NCBI GenBank assembly: GCA_964450865.1
Contig: CAYVHB010000001.1
Span: 129,249 to 193,248 of the forward strand
DNA from: CAYVHB01 sp964450865
Lineage (GTDB): Bacteria > Bacillota > Clostridia > Saccharofermentanales > UBA5734
Length of the DNA: 64,000 bases
Direction: 5' to 3'
The notes under the pieces: model-generated
Told to the model about the DNA's origin: nothing
Database searches by the model: none
The model's input: only the letters and a program-made list of their open reading frames with translations
Made by a program: the position numbers and the translations under genes
Shown: piece after piece, positions 51,494 through 59,993 of the stretch
Numbering within the stretch: the first letter of the stretch is position 1
How the letters are laid out: every line of letters begins with the position of its first letter

Positions 51494-52492
51494 GTGGGTA
51501 AAATAATCCGTTCTTACCTGATCAACCTGGTGATCATCCTCGTGATCTTCGGCGTTATCCTGACCTTGCAGCAAACCGGCATCATCGGCCGTTACTATAT
51601 GGGAATCCTGATCACTCTCCTGATCAACGTCATCCTGACGGTCAGTCTCAACCTCGCCACCGGCTTTCTCGGCCAGCTGACCCTCGGCCATGCCGGTTTC
51701 ATGTCAGTCGGCGCTTACACCGCGGCCCTGATTACCATGAATATCGGCCTGCCGACCAACATCGCTTTCCCGATTTCGCTCCTGCTGGGGGGCCTGACCG
51801 CCGCCCTCTTCGGAATCCTGGTCGGCATCCCGGCCCTGCGCCTCAAGGGCGACTACCTGGCGATTATCACGCTCGGCTTTGGCGAAATCATCCGCGTGAT
51901 CATTCTCAACGTCAAATTCACCGGCGGGGCGCGCGGCCTGACCGGCATCGATGTGCTGACCAATTTCCCCTACGCTTATTTCATAGCCGTTATCACCATC
52001 GTCACCATGTTTCTCCTGATCCGCTCGCGCCATGGCCGGGCGATCATCTCCATCCGCGAGGATGAAATCGCCGCTGAAGCCTCAGGGATCAACACCACCT
52101 ATTACAAGCTGCTCGGCTTCACCATCGCCGCCTTCTTTGCCGGCGTGGCCGGCGGCCTTTACGCCCACTGGCAGTCGGTGCTCGACGCCACCAAGTTCAA
52201 TTTCAATTACTCGATCGACATCATGGTCATGGTTGTCCTCGGCGGCATGGGTTCAATCACCGGTTCCATCCTGGCCGCCACCCTGCTGACCATCCTGCCC
52301 GAGCTGCTGCGTGATTTTTCCCAGTACCGGATGCTGATTTACGCCATTTTGCTGATCCTGATGATGCTCTTCAAGCCCTCCGGCCTGCTCGGGCGTTATG
52401 AACTGTCGCAAAAGGTCTTCCGTTCGCTGCTGCCCGGCAAACGCAAACGGCCATCTGGCTCATCCGGACAGCCCGGCGAGCCGGTAGCCTGA
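51494..52492 (+). CDS. livM: Branched-chain amino acid ABC transporter permease LivM
   Basis: A 332-aa permease with about ten helices. Seen: SLNLATGFLGQLTLGHAGFMSVGAYTAAL, GIPALRLKGDYLAIITLGFGEIIRV, and ASGINTTYYKLLGFTIAAFFAGVAGGLYAH. The last 20 residues are a basic, Ser/Gly-rich tail. GTG start at 51494, with AAAGGACG about 14 bases before it. Part of livKHMGF, 20 bases after livH. Confidence 0.95.
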   Translation: MGKIIRSYLINLVIILVIFGVILTLQQTGIIGRYYMGILITLLINVILTVSLNLATGFLGQLTLGHAGFMSVGAYTAALITMNIGLPTNIAFPISLLLGGLTAALFGILVGIPALRLKGDYLAIITLGFGEIIRVIILNVKFTGGARGLTGIDVLTNFPYAYFIAVITIVTMFLLIRSRHGRAIISIREDEIAAEASGINTTYYKLLGFTIAAFFAGVAGGLYAHWQSVLDATKFNFNYSIDIMVMVVLGGMGSITGSILAATLLTILPELLRDFSQYRMLIYAILLILMMLFKPSGLLGRYELSQKVFRSLLPGKRKRPSGSSGQPGEPVA

Positions 52493-52507
52493 GAAAGGAG
52501 AACTGGC

Positions 52508-53269
52508 ATGGCCCTGCTGAATATCAAGAACCTTGGCATCACCTTTGGCGGTCTGCGAGCGCTCGATGATGTCCACCTGACCATTCGCGACCAGGAGATC
52601 ATCGGCCTGATCGGGCCCAACGGCGCCGGCAAGACGACCGTATTCAACCTGCTGACCAATGTCTATTCTCCGACGGCCGGCTCCATTGAACTGGCCGGCA
52701 CCAGCCTGGTCGGCAAGAAATCTTACGAAATCATCCGCCACGGCATCGCCCGCACCTTCCAGAATATCCGCTTGTTCAAGGATATCTCCGTGCTGGACAA
52801 CATCCGCATCGGCTACCACAACAATGCGCATTATTCTGTCCTCGCCGGCATCTTCCGCCTGCCCTCCTACTGGCGTGAGGAAGCCCGGATGAAAGAAGAA
52901 GCACTGTCGTTACTGCGCATTTTCAACATGGAGCACCTCGCTGAGGCGCGGGCCGGCAGCCTGCCCTACGGCCAGCAGCGCAAGCTGGAAATCTGCCGGG
53001 CCCTGGCAACCCGCCCCAAGCTGCTGCTGCTTGACGAACCGGCCGCCGGGATGAATCCGACCGAGACGCACGAGCTGATGAACACCATCCGCTTCATCCG
53101 CGACCATTTCAAGATCTCGATCATGCTCATCGAACACGACATGAGCCTGGTCATGGGCTTGTGCGAACACCTGGTCGTCCTGGATTATGGCGTCATTATC
53201 GCGACGGGCACACCTGAGGAAATCAAGCGCAACCCCAAAGTCATCGGGGCCTACCTGGGAGGCGAGTAA
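52508..53269 (+). CDS. livG: Branched-chain amino acid ABC transporter ATPase LivG
   Basis: A 253-aa ATPase: Walker A GPNGAGKTT, Q-loop TFQNIRLFKDISVLDN, signature LPYGQQRKLEICRAL, Walker B LLLLDEPAAGMNP, switch His IEHDMSL. The LPYGQQR signature, in place of LSGGQ, is characteristic of LivG. AGAAAGGAG precedes ATG. The stop codon abuts the livF start. Confidence 0.96.
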   Translation: MALLNIKNLGITFGGLRALDDVHLTIRDQEIIGLIGPNGAGKTTVFNLLTNVYSPTAGSIELAGTSLVGKKSYEIIRHGIARTFQNIRLFKDISVLDNIRIGYHNNAHYSVLAGIFRLPSYWREEARMKEEALSLLRIFNMEHLAEARAGSLPYGQQRKLEICRALATRPKLLLLDEPAAGMNPTETHELMNTIRFIRDHFKISIMLIEHDMSLVMGLCEHLVVLDYGVIIATGTPEEIKRNPKVIGAYLGGE

Positions 53270-53974
53270 ATGCTGCAGGTTCAGAATATCAACGTATATT
53301 ACGATGCCATTCACGCCATTCATGACGTATCATTCCATGTTGACCAGGGTGAAATCGTGACCCTGATCGGCGCCAACGGGGCTGGCAAGACAACGATCAT
53401 GCAGACCATTTCCGGCCTGCTCAAATCAAAAACCGGCTCCATTACCTTCCTCGGCCAGGATCTGCGCGCGATCGAAGCTCACCGAATCGTTGAGCTTGGA
53501 CTAGCCCAGGTCCCCGAACGGCGGCGTATTTTCACCCAGCTGACCGTCCAGGAAAACCTGGAGATGGGTGCTTATATCCGCAAGGATACGGCAAATCTCG
53601 GTGCGGACTACCAGGCGATCTTCAAGCGCTTCCCCCGCCTGCAGGAACGGCGCAAACAGCTGGCCGGCACCCTGAGCGGCGGTGAACAGCAAATGCTGGC
53701 CATCGGCCGGGCCCTGATGTCCAAGCCCAAACTGCTTTTAATGGATGAACCGTCGATGGGTTTGTCGCCCCTGCTGGTCCAGGAAATCTTCCGCATCATC
53801 CGCGACGTGCGCGACAGCGGCACCACGGTCCTGCTGGTCGAACAAAACGCCCAGATGGCCCTGAGCATTGCCGACCGCGCTTACGTGCTGGAAACAGGCT
53901 TTGTCGTGAGCCAGGGTAAAGCCGCCGACCTGCTGGGCAACGAAGAAGTCCGGCGGGCCTATCTCGGTACCTGA
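53270..53974 (+). CDS. livF: Branched-chain amino acid ABC transporter ATPase LivF
   Basis: A 234-aa ATPase: Walker A GANGAGKTT, RRIFTQLTVQENLEMGAY, signature LSGGEQQMLAIGRAL, Walker B LLLMDEPSMGLSP, switch region LVEQNAQMAL (Gln in place of His, as usual for LivF). Works with LivG as the nucleotide-binding pair. The ATG follows directly on the livG stop with GGAGG in the livG end (GGGAGGCGAG). Last gene of the operon; 53975-54089 shows no clear terminator. Confidence 0.96.
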   Translation: MLQVQNINVYYDAIHAIHDVSFHVDQGEIVTLIGANGAGKTTIMQTISGLLKSKTGSITFLGQDLRAIEAHRIVELGLAQVPERRRIFTQLTVQENLEMGAYIRKDTANLGADYQAIFKRFPRLQERRKQLAGTLSGGEQQMLAIGRALMSKPKLLLMDEPSMGLSPLLVQEIFRIIRDVRDSGTTVLLVEQNAQMALSIADRAYVLETGFVVSQGKAADLLGNEEVRRAYLGT

Positions 53975-54089
53975 GCACAGCAGCATACCCGTCTATCGGC
54001 CGATGCCGGTACGCACCGCCGGACGGATTTGCGGCCAATCCGCGATCGCGATATCGGCCCTTACAAATGCGCGATTGCTGTTGTAATCC

Positions 54090-55103
54090 CTAAAGCCCAT
54101 GCCCGATCAAGGGCTGGATGCTGCAGGTCCGCTGTAAGCGGGCCAGAATGACCAGGGCGCGAACCGTGCAATCGATCAGGCGGCTGCTATTGGTCCGCCA
54201 GCTGTTTGACAAGGGTAATTCCAGGCCATCGCGGGCAATCGGCCCGAAATCCCACCAGCCGTCGACCTGCTGATCCCAAAGCCAGTCAGCACCAGCCTCG
54301 AGCAGCTCGGCCGCCGTTGTATACCAGCCCAGATGATCGAGCACCGACAAATAACGCATGCCCTCCTGCGAGGGGAACGCCAGGGGCAAGTAATGCAGCG
54401 CATGATTATTGAGATAGGCGATACCGCGTGAGCGCTGCATCAGATGCGCAACCCAGCTGCGCTCGATAGCCCAGGGCAGCTGGTCTCGCAGCAGCAACAG
54501 GGAATAAACGGAAAAACACAGATAACAATTGGTTGGCAGTGCTTCTCCCAGTACAGCCTCACTGACTTCTTCGATCCGGTCCTCGGCGAATTCACCTCTG
54601 TCGAAAGAACCCATGATGATCGCCGTCCATTGCCGGGCCACCTGCAGGGCGGCCGCGTTATCAGGATCAAGTGATCTCAGCCGGGCGGCTGCAATCAGGT
54701 GGTGCGCAACTTTCATATCGCCAAAATCGTCAATCTGATCCGGCCAGGGACGCTCACAGCGCAACAGGGATGCCAGATAGTTTACGGTATGCTGCATGGC
54801 CGGGTGGTCGCGCTCCAGGCCGAGAGCCAGGGCCCGGATAATCGCCGTCTCCGTCGTCCGTCCGGCATTCTTGACCAGCTTGTTGCGCGAGTAAAAACGT
54901 CCCCAGGAGCCGTCGGCCTGCTGCTGGCCGAGCAGATCCAGTACCGGCCGGGAAGACCAAAGCGAATCGCGGGCTTTCTGCAGATCGTGGTCACATGATG
55001 GTAAACTGCAGACATCACGCAACAAACGATAGCGCGGCACCGGTTCCAGATCCAGCCGCAATAACCGTTCTACGAAGTCACTGATCAGATCAGCCACGGT
55101 CAT
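54090..55103 (-). CDS. Unknown protein with terpene-cyclase/prenyltransferase-like repeats (337 aa)
   Basis: A soluble helical protein. QQADGSWGRFYSRN resembles the QxxxGxW motif of alpha/alpha-toroid repeats (squalene cyclases, prenyltransferases), and similar W/G-rich turns recur (QVDGWWDFGPIA near the C-terminus). No DxDD or metal motif, no signal peptide. Many Leu, Arg and Ala. So the fold is likely an alpha toroid, while function is unknown; catalytic cyclase activity is not supported. GGGGAGG lies 5 bases before the ATG. It is alone on the minus strand, between liv and the LCP gene. Confidence 0.6.
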   Translation of the reverse strand: MTVADLISDFVERLLRLDLEPVPRYRLLRDVCSLPSCDHDLQKARDSLWSSRPVLDLLGQQQADGSWGRFYSRNKLVKNAGRTTETAIIRALALGLERDHPAMQHTVNYLASLLRCERPWPDQIDDFGDMKVAHHLIAAARLRSLDPDNAAALQVARQWTAIIMGSFDRGEFAEDRIEEVSEAVLGEALPTNCYLCFSVYSLLLLRDQLPWAIERSWVAHLMQRSRGIAYLNNHALHYLPLAFPSQEGMRYLSVLDHLGWYTTAAELLEAGADWLWDQQVDGWWDFGPIARDGLELPLSNSWRTNSSRLIDCTVRALVILARLQRTCSIQPLIGHGL

Positions 55104-55186
55104 CCGCCTCCCCTACCCATCATCTATGTTTATGTTTACATTCATCATCTACGTTTTCATTATAACATACCGGCTTTAACAGAATG

Positions 55187-55202
55187 AATTTCGAATGAAA
55201 TT
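55187..55202. promoter_or_regulatory. Perfect 16-base palindrome upstream of the toroid-like gene
   Basis: AATTTC-GAAT-GAAATT, 6-base perfect arms, close to the -35 region of the minus-strand gene. Not a match for the CodY box as I know it. Operator candidate only. Confidence 0.4.
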
Positions 55203-55477
55203 TCACAATATTGACTGTTTTTTAGATTAAAATGCAGTAATCACGCGCGAATGCCGACAGAACTTTAACGATTGACATCAAGGGATGAAGCCACCTGAAA
55301 AGAAGCCGCTGATGACGGTCCAACCGCTGACGGGCGATCCAGCTGCTGACGACAGGACATTAAAAAGATCCTCAAAGAGACAGCAGCGTGGCAAGACTGC
55401 CGGGCTTATTCTTTCAAAATGGGCACAAAAAATCGCTAAAAAATTCACCTGGTTTTCAGAAATAAATCGTTAATCAG

Positions 55478-55486
55478 TGCTATAAT
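55478..55486 (+). promoter_or_regulatory. Extended -10 promoter of the LCP gene
   Basis: TGCTATAAT with no good -35 hexamer at normal distance; the TG motif can make up for that. Predicted start near 55493, 67 bases before the ATG. Confidence 0.6.
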
Positions 55487-55559
55487 TGAGCGAAAAGTCT
55501 GATGTCATTGATTCGACCCGTTCAATACGACAAAATTTTAATAAATGGGTGAAGATCAG

Positions 55560-56831
55560 ATGGAAAAGAAGTCGATGAAACATGAAAAAAAATCGCTCGT
55601 ACCAGATCAGGTTACGGCCAGCGCTTCAGCAGCCAGTCCTGAAGCAACTAGCCCTGAAGCAGCCAGTTCCACTAAGGCCAGTTCTGCCACTACCGGCTCC
55701 ACGGTGTCCAATGTCAGTACCTCCTCCCGCCTTGACAAGCGTAAAACCCGGCCCATCCTCAGATACGTCACCTTATTCCTTGCCACCCTGATCGTTGGTT
55801 TTGTCCTCTATTTTGGCATCAAAGTAGCCAATATCTATCGCAATCGCGTTGACATTGTCGATGAACCCAGTACCATCGCTTCAACAGCCATCGAGACGAC
55901 TGCGCTGGCCACAACAACGGCGCTGACAGTACCCGTTCCCACAACCGCCCCGACCACAACTTCGGATGCTGCCGCTGACCCGGATAGCACGCTGCCCGAA
56001 GAAACCGAGGATGATCGGATCGATGTCGGATCGGCGCTGGCCGTACCCATTTACAAGAAGACCCCGATCGATCCCAATATCCTGAATATCCTCGTCCTTG
56101 GCTCCGACCAGCGCGCCAATGAAGTCGGCGAACGTTCTGACTCGATGATCCTGGTCAGTTACGACAAGACTGATCATTCGATCAAGCTGACCTCGCTGAT
56201 GCGCGATACCTGGGTCCATATCCCCGGACATGGCTGGAATCGCCTGAATGCTGCCTTTGCCTATGGCGGCGTCGGCCTGACCATCAATACCATCAATGAG
56301 CTGTTCAAACTGGACATCCAGAATTATGTGATCATCAATTTCCAGCAGTTCATCAAGGAAGTTGACAAAATTGGCGGCGTATCTGTCAATCTGACTGCCA
56401 GCGAGATCCAATACATCAACAGCAAATTGACGAAGAATAAATTGCCGGTCATAGCCGGCCTGACGCGGCTCAACGGTCGCCAGGCTTTGCAGCATGTCCG
56501 CAATCGCCATGTGGGCCAGGGTGACTTTGACCGGACCCGCCGGCAGCGCGAAACATTCATGGCTATCCTGGAAAAGGTCAAATCGACTAAAAACCCGACA
56601 ACCATCCTCAGCTTCATTGACTATTCCCTGAATAATGTCCAGACCAATATCAAGCTCCAGACCATGATCGATATCTCCCTGCAAGTCCTGGAAAGCGGCG
56701 ACAGTAAAATCAGTACCGCCCGCATCCCTTTTGACAGGACCTGGAACTACTCAACAGAGGAAGGCCGCAGCGTCATCGCCATTGACCTTCCGGATAACCA
56801 GACTCTCCTGCGCAAATTCCTCTACCCCTGA
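55560..56831 (+). CDS. LytR-CpsA-Psr (LCP) family glycopolymer ligase
   Basis: A 423-aa protein: cytoplasmic tail of about 65 residues of low complexity (S, A, T, P, E), one membrane helix (RYVTLFLATLIVGFVLYFG, about 69-88), a Thr-rich external stretch, then the LCP domain: NILVLGSDQRANEVGERSDSMILVSYDK, LTSLMRDTWVHIPGHGWNRLNAAFAYGG, NYVIINFQQFIKEVDKIGGV, QALQHVRNRHVGQGDFDRTRRQRETF. Arg and Asp of these motifs bind polyprenyl pyrophosphate and Mg. Family role: transfers wall teichoic acid or other glycopolymers to peptidoglycan. ATG at 55560 follows GGTGAAGATCAG; ATG at 55545 is possible. Confidence 0.92.
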   Translation: MEKKSMKHEKKSLVPDQVTASASAASPEATSPEAASSTKASSATTGSTVSNVSTSSRLDKRKTRPILRYVTLFLATLIVGFVLYFGIKVANIYRNRVDIVDEPSTIASTAIETTALATTTALTVPVPTTAPTTTSDAAADPDSTLPEETEDDRIDVGSALAVPIYKKTPIDPNILNILVLGSDQRANEVGERSDSMILVSYDKTDHSIKLTSLMRDTWVHIPGHGWNRLNAAFAYGGVGLTINTINELFKLDIQNYVIINFQQFIKEVDKIGGVSVNLTASEIQYINSKLTKNKLPVIAGLTRLNGRQALQHVRNRHVGQGDFDRTRRQRETFMAILEKVKSTKNPTTILSFIDYSLNNVQTNIKLQTMIDISLQVLESGDSKISTARIPFDRTWNYSTEEGRSVIAIDLPDNQTLLRKFLYP

Positions 56832-57151
56832 TCGCAACCGGCAAACACCCGATCACGAGAACGGTGTCCGGCCCTGAAAGGGTGCCTGGCGCCGTTTCTG
56901 CATCATCTGGCATTGCCCTTTCATGAGAATGATGCCTGGCACCCGACCGGCAACACCTTCGTAATTTGCCCATCCGGCTTGCAACGTGTCCCGCTTCCGG
57001 TTATAATCAACATGCTGACTATTGTATACACTGAATATCCTGATATCAGCAAGTACTTTTTGCTCTTGTTCCTGACAAATGATCATTCAATAACCATTAA
57101 AAGCACGTTAAGCTGTTTTATAGAAGGTCCATGCTGATTCGGAGTGTATTC
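56832..57151. other. Intergenic region between LCP and sortase genes
   Basis: 320 bases. The sortase operon promoter is at 56979-57007. Upstream of it TGCCTGGCRCC occurs twice (56882 and 56928 regions) without evident role. Nothing else is supported. Confidence 0.5.
56979..57007 (+). promoter_or_regulatory. Promoter of the sortase operon
   Basis: TTGCAA (56979-56984), 17-base spacer, perfect TATAAT (57002-57007). Leader of about 140 bases before the sortase ATG. Confidence 0.75.
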
Positions 57152-58246
57152 ATGACAGACAGTAATCCCACGCATGCAGCCAGGCCAGCCCTGGCCGATC
57201 AATACCCGCCTGAACGCAACCGGGGCAACCGGAGCAGCCGGTCCAGGACCGCTGATGCCAATCCTGCTCATGCTGATCCTGCCGATTCTGCTGATGCTAG
57301 ACCTGCTGATGCTGGTCCTGCTGATGCTGGTCCTGCTGATCTGGCCGGCGAAACCGATTTCCACCACGCCCACCGGCGGCGCAAGCGTCACTCCCGGTCC
57401 TGGCAGGCCAGGCACAAGCGCGGCAAAATGATCCGCCACATGCTGGTCGGGGTGCTGCCCTACCTGATTTTTCTGCTCGGCCTGACGATTGCCGCCATCA
57501 GCCTGGCCCAATACATCGAGCAAAGCTCGCCGCTCTCGCTGTTCCTGATCAACCGGGACACCGAGGCCAACTGGACAGGGTCCGACCCGGCCAGCAACTG
57601 GGACGAGGAACCGCTCGCCACTGACCCGGACCCGACACCAGCCGGGCCGGAGCCTTCACCGGCACAGACCCAGGCCAACGGCAACAGCAGCAGCGGTAAT
57701 AATGGCAGCAACGCAACCAGCGGCAGCGGTGGCCAGCAGTCGGTATCCGTCTCAACAGAGCCGGCTGTCCCGGCACAGATCCCGCAGGAAAAGGCTGAAC
57801 TCAACGAAAACGGCGAGCTGATCGTACCGTTTTACTATGTTGGCGATCCATTTGGCATCATCCAGATTCCCGGGGCCAATCTCAAGGTCCGGGCCTACCA
57901 GGGAGACGAGGATGCCCAGCTGCGCAAGGGCGCCGGCCACTTCACCAGCTCATTCTTTCCCGGCCAGTCTGGCAACATTCTCATGGGCGGACACAGTGAT
58001 ACCTACTTTAATAATCTGCAGCATGTAGAGACCGGTGACAAAGTCTATTTTGATACAACCTACGGCCGCTTCGTCTACCAGGTCAGGGAGATCCGGATTG
58101 TCGATGATTCAAACACCGCCATCGCCGGGGAGACGGCCAACGAGCAACTGACGCTCTACACCTGCTATCCTTTCGACTTCATTGGTAATGCCCCCAAGCG
58201 ATTCATCGTGATCTGCACACTGGTTGACAAACGGGTGAACTTATGA
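57152..58246 (+). CDS. Class D-like sortase with long disordered N-tail
   Basis: A 364-aa protein. The first about 95 residues are low complexity, including PADAG repeats from a 15-base tandem repeat, then a basic segment (HRRRKRHSRSWQARHKRGK), a membrane helix (GVLPYLIFLLGLTIAAISLA), a linker rich in S, G, N, P and T, and the sortase fold: IIQIPGANLKVRAYQG, catalytic His in LMGGHSDTYF, catalytic Cys in LTLYTCYPF and Arg in KRFIVI. The single N-terminal helix and TLYTCYPF fit class D sortases, which attach proteins to the wall in Bacillota. ATG 57152 has GGAG 8 bases upstream. It overlaps the next gene by ATGA. Confidence 0.88.
   Translation: MTDSNPTHAARPALADQYPPERNRGNRSSRSRTADANPAHADPADSADARPADAGPADAGPADLAGETDFHHAHRRRKRHSRSWQARHKRGKMIRHMLVGVLPYLIFLLGLTIAAISLAQYIEQSSPLSLFLINRDTEANWTGSDPASNWDEEPLATDPDPTPAGPEPSPAQTQANGNSSSGNNGSNATSGSGGQQSVSVSTEPAVPAQIPQEKAELNENGELIVPFYYVGDPFGIIQIPGANLKVRAYQGDEDAQLRKGAGHFTSSFFPGQSGNILMGGHSDTYFNNLQHVETGDKVYFDTTYGRFVYQVREIRIVDDSNTAIAGETANEQLTLYTCYPFDFIGNAPKRFIVICTLVDKRVNL
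57251..57343 (+). repeat. 15-base tandem repeat encoding PADAG in the sortase tail
   Basis: Two identical units CCTGCTGATGCTGGT at 57302-57316 and 57317-57331, with two to three degenerate copies before and a broken one after. Each unit encodes five residues in frame, so copy number changes would only lengthen or shorten the tail. Confidence 0.8.
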
Positions 58247-59196
58247 AAAATGGCCGCACTATTCCGCAAGCCATCGGGCAATTTTTCGCCGGACTGCTTT
58301 CATTTCTGCTTTGCCTGATTATCCTGGGCAGCAGCCTGTACTTTGCCGGCGCCATTTTCCTGCGGGAAACACTCTTCAGCAAAAGCTTCTATGTCCAGGC
58401 CACCGCTGCAGCCGAATATCTGCCCCTCGTCCGAAAAGCGATCGAGACCGATATGCTGGCCCAGAGTTCGTTTACCCATATCCCCGAAACAGTCCTTTAC
58501 GCAGGCCTGGACGATGCCAGGATCTATCTCATGATCAACCAGCATCTGGACCGGGTCCAGGCCTTCCTGACCGGGCAGGCCGCATACGAACCGACCACTT
58601 ACCCGGCCGAGGCCTTCATGCCGGCGCTGCAGACATTTATCGGCCAGTACGCCGCCCGGCAGGGCACGACCGTCAGTCCGGAGCAGCTGGCTCTCCTGCC
58701 CCAGGTCGCCGCCGATTCTGCCCTGATTGTGCAACAGCATGCCAACCTGGTCGATCTCTCGCTGGTTACCGGCCAGCCCATCTTCACCCAGGTCATCCGC
58801 TGGCTCTATGAGATCCAGGCCAGCGCAAACTGGGCCCTGGTCAGCCTGTCAACCGCCCTCCTCCTGTTAATCGCCCTCCACTGGCATCACTGGCAACGCT
58901 GGCTCATCTATACGCTGACATCGTTATGGCTGGCTGCCAGCCTCATCATGGTCCCGGCCATCGTCCTGCAGGCTTATGGCCTGACCAGCCGCCTGGCTCT
59001 GGAGTCAGGATACCTGAAATTCGCCGTAGACCGCATGCTGACCGAGGCCAACCAGTTCCTGCTGATCGTGGGAGCCTTTGCATTCATCATAACCAGTGCC
59101 GGCCTGCTATACCTGTGGTGGAAAATGCCCGCCCGGACACTCCCCGAACGCAACCCGCCACCACGCCGCAAAAGCATCCTGCACCACCGGGGCTGA
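58243..59196 (+). CDS. Membrane protein coupled to the sortase, unknown function (317 aa)
   Basis: One N-terminal membrane helix (FFAGLLSFLLCLIILGSSLYFAG), then an external part of about 150 residues rich in A, Q, Y and E, and three hydrophobic helices (WALVSLSTALLLLIALHWHHW; WLIYTLTSLWLAASLIMVPAIVL; FLLIVGAFAFIITSAGLLYLW), ending in a basic tail. Not a family I recognise. Its ATG overlaps the sortase stop (ATGA), so it is translated with the sortase and may assist it or be a carrier for its substrate (inference). Confidence 0.72.
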   Translation: MKNGRTIPQAIGQFFAGLLSFLLCLIILGSSLYFAGAIFLRETLFSKSFYVQATAAAEYLPLVRKAIETDMLAQSSFTHIPETVLYAGLDDARIYLMINQHLDRVQAFLTGQAAYEPTTYPAEAFMPALQTFIGQYAARQGTTVSPEQLALLPQVAADSALIVQQHANLVDLSLVTGQPIFTQVIRWLYEIQASANWALVSLSTALLLLIALHWHHWQRWLIYTLTSLWLAASLIMVPAIVLQAYGLTSRLALESGYLKFAVDRMLTEANQFLLIVGAFAFIITSAGLLYLWWKMPARTLPERNPPPRRKSILHHRG

Positions 59197-59205
59197 AAAA
59201 ACGCC

Positions 59206-59234
59206 TTGCTACTTTCAAAATTGGAATATATAAT
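59206..59234 (+). promoter_or_regulatory. Promoter of the secreted/anchored small protein
   Basis: TTGCTA (59206-59211), 17-base spacer, perfect TATAAT (59229-59234), about 55 bases before the ATG at 59290. Confidence 0.75.
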
Positions 59235-59289
59235 ATGTTTATAAAATAAAACAAAGTATATGACGCATACACAGCAAGAGGAGGATAGT

Positions 59290-59844
59290 ATGAAAAAATT
59301 GATTGCCCTGATCATGATTGCCGCCCTGATGGTTATTTTTGTCGGCACAGCCGTCTCCGCAGCCGCACCTGCCGCACCTTACAGACGGGTGATGGCCGAA
59401 CTGAGGAAAACAGCGGCTCCGCGCCTGTACTTTGCCTACGTCGAAAGCTATCTCCGTTTTGCCCGGATTACGGATAAGCAGGCCGACAATCTTGTTTCAT
59501 ACATTCGCACGGCTGATGAAGCAGCCGGCAGTGTCGTCCGTTTCAAGAATCTCAACGGTGACCAGAAGTCGGTCATCCTGGAGATGCTGACCCTGTCCGG
59601 CCAGGAACTCGGACTTAAAGTGAAGTACAATGGCTCGAACACCCTGCGCGCCTACAAGAACAACCGGCTGGTCTTCATCATTTCCGATCGGACCATGCTC
59701 CGCCTGACCGGTCACAATTACACCCTGCTTTATGTCGGTCTCGCAATCATGCTGATGGCCGGCATCACAGCCCTGGTGCTCCGTCGCCAGCGCCGCCAGA
59801 CCCTCGCCATGACAAGCCGGATTGCCCTGAGCCCGACGGCCTGA
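59290..59844 (+). CDS. Secreted, membrane-anchored protein, unknown (184 aa)
   Basis: Signal peptide MKKLIALIMIAALMVIFVG ending AVSAAAPA. The middle (about 110 residues) is soluble and helical. Near the end LRLTGHN precedes a hydrophobic helix (YTLLYVGLAIMLMAGITALVL) and a basic tail RRQRRQ, followed by 13 more residues. The order is that of a sortase substrate, with LRLTG where LPxTG would be; the Pro is missing, so true processing is uncertain. AGGAGG lies 4 bases before the ATG. It has its own promoter, 55 bases upstream, and a terminator downstream. Neighbour to the sortase operon. Function unknown. Confidence 0.7.
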   Translation: MKKLIALIMIAALMVIFVGTAVSAAAPAAPYRRVMAELRKTAAPRLYFAYVESYLRFARITDKQADNLVSYIRTADEAAGSVVRFKNLNGDQKSVILEMLTLSGQELGLKVKYNGSNTLRAYKNNRLVFIISDRTMLRLTGHNYTLLYVGLAIMLMAGITALVLRRQRRQTLAMTSRIALSPTA

Positions 59845-59929
59845 TGCACCATCCGCCAGAAACATGCCAGCCTGATGCACCATCCGCCAGACATACAACA
59901 GCAGCACGATAAGTAAGAGCCAGAATAAA

Positions 59930-59975
59930 AGAGGTTAACCGGGATGACCGGCTAGCCTCTTCTCTTTTTTCTTTT
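59930..59975. terminator. Bidirectional terminator between convergent genes
   Basis: AGAGG (59930-59934) pairs with CCTCT (59956-59960), with further inner pairs (ACCGG/CCGGC) and a five-base loop, then a T-rich run to 59975; an A-run at 59925-59930 serves the opposite strand. It ends both the secreted protein gene and the deacetylase. Confidence 0.85.
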
Positions 59976-59993
59976 ATGTTTTATCGTTTTCGC

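Larger units (their letters stand above)
55104..55559. other. Divergent intergenic region with two promoters and a palindrome
   Basis: 456 bases. Toward the minus-strand gene: extended -10 TGTTATAAT (55159-55167). The palindrome AATTTC-GAAT-GAAATT (55187-55202) lies about 23 bases upstream of that box. Toward the LCP gene: extended -10 TGCTATAAT (55478-55486). A 62-codon reading frame at 55285-55473 lacks a ribosome site and is judged non-coding. Two CATCATCTAYGTTT repeats lie at about 55120-55157. Confidence 0.6.

Noticed and set aside
55187..55202. CodY box
   Set aside because: AATTTCGAATGAAATT differs from AATTTTCWGAAAATT in the centre; kept only as an unnamed palindrome.
55285..55473. 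62-codon plus-strand frame upstream of the LCP gene
   Set aside because: No ribosome site before its ATG; composition (K, R, T, D) unremarkable; the LCP promoter lies just beyond it and would not transcribe it.
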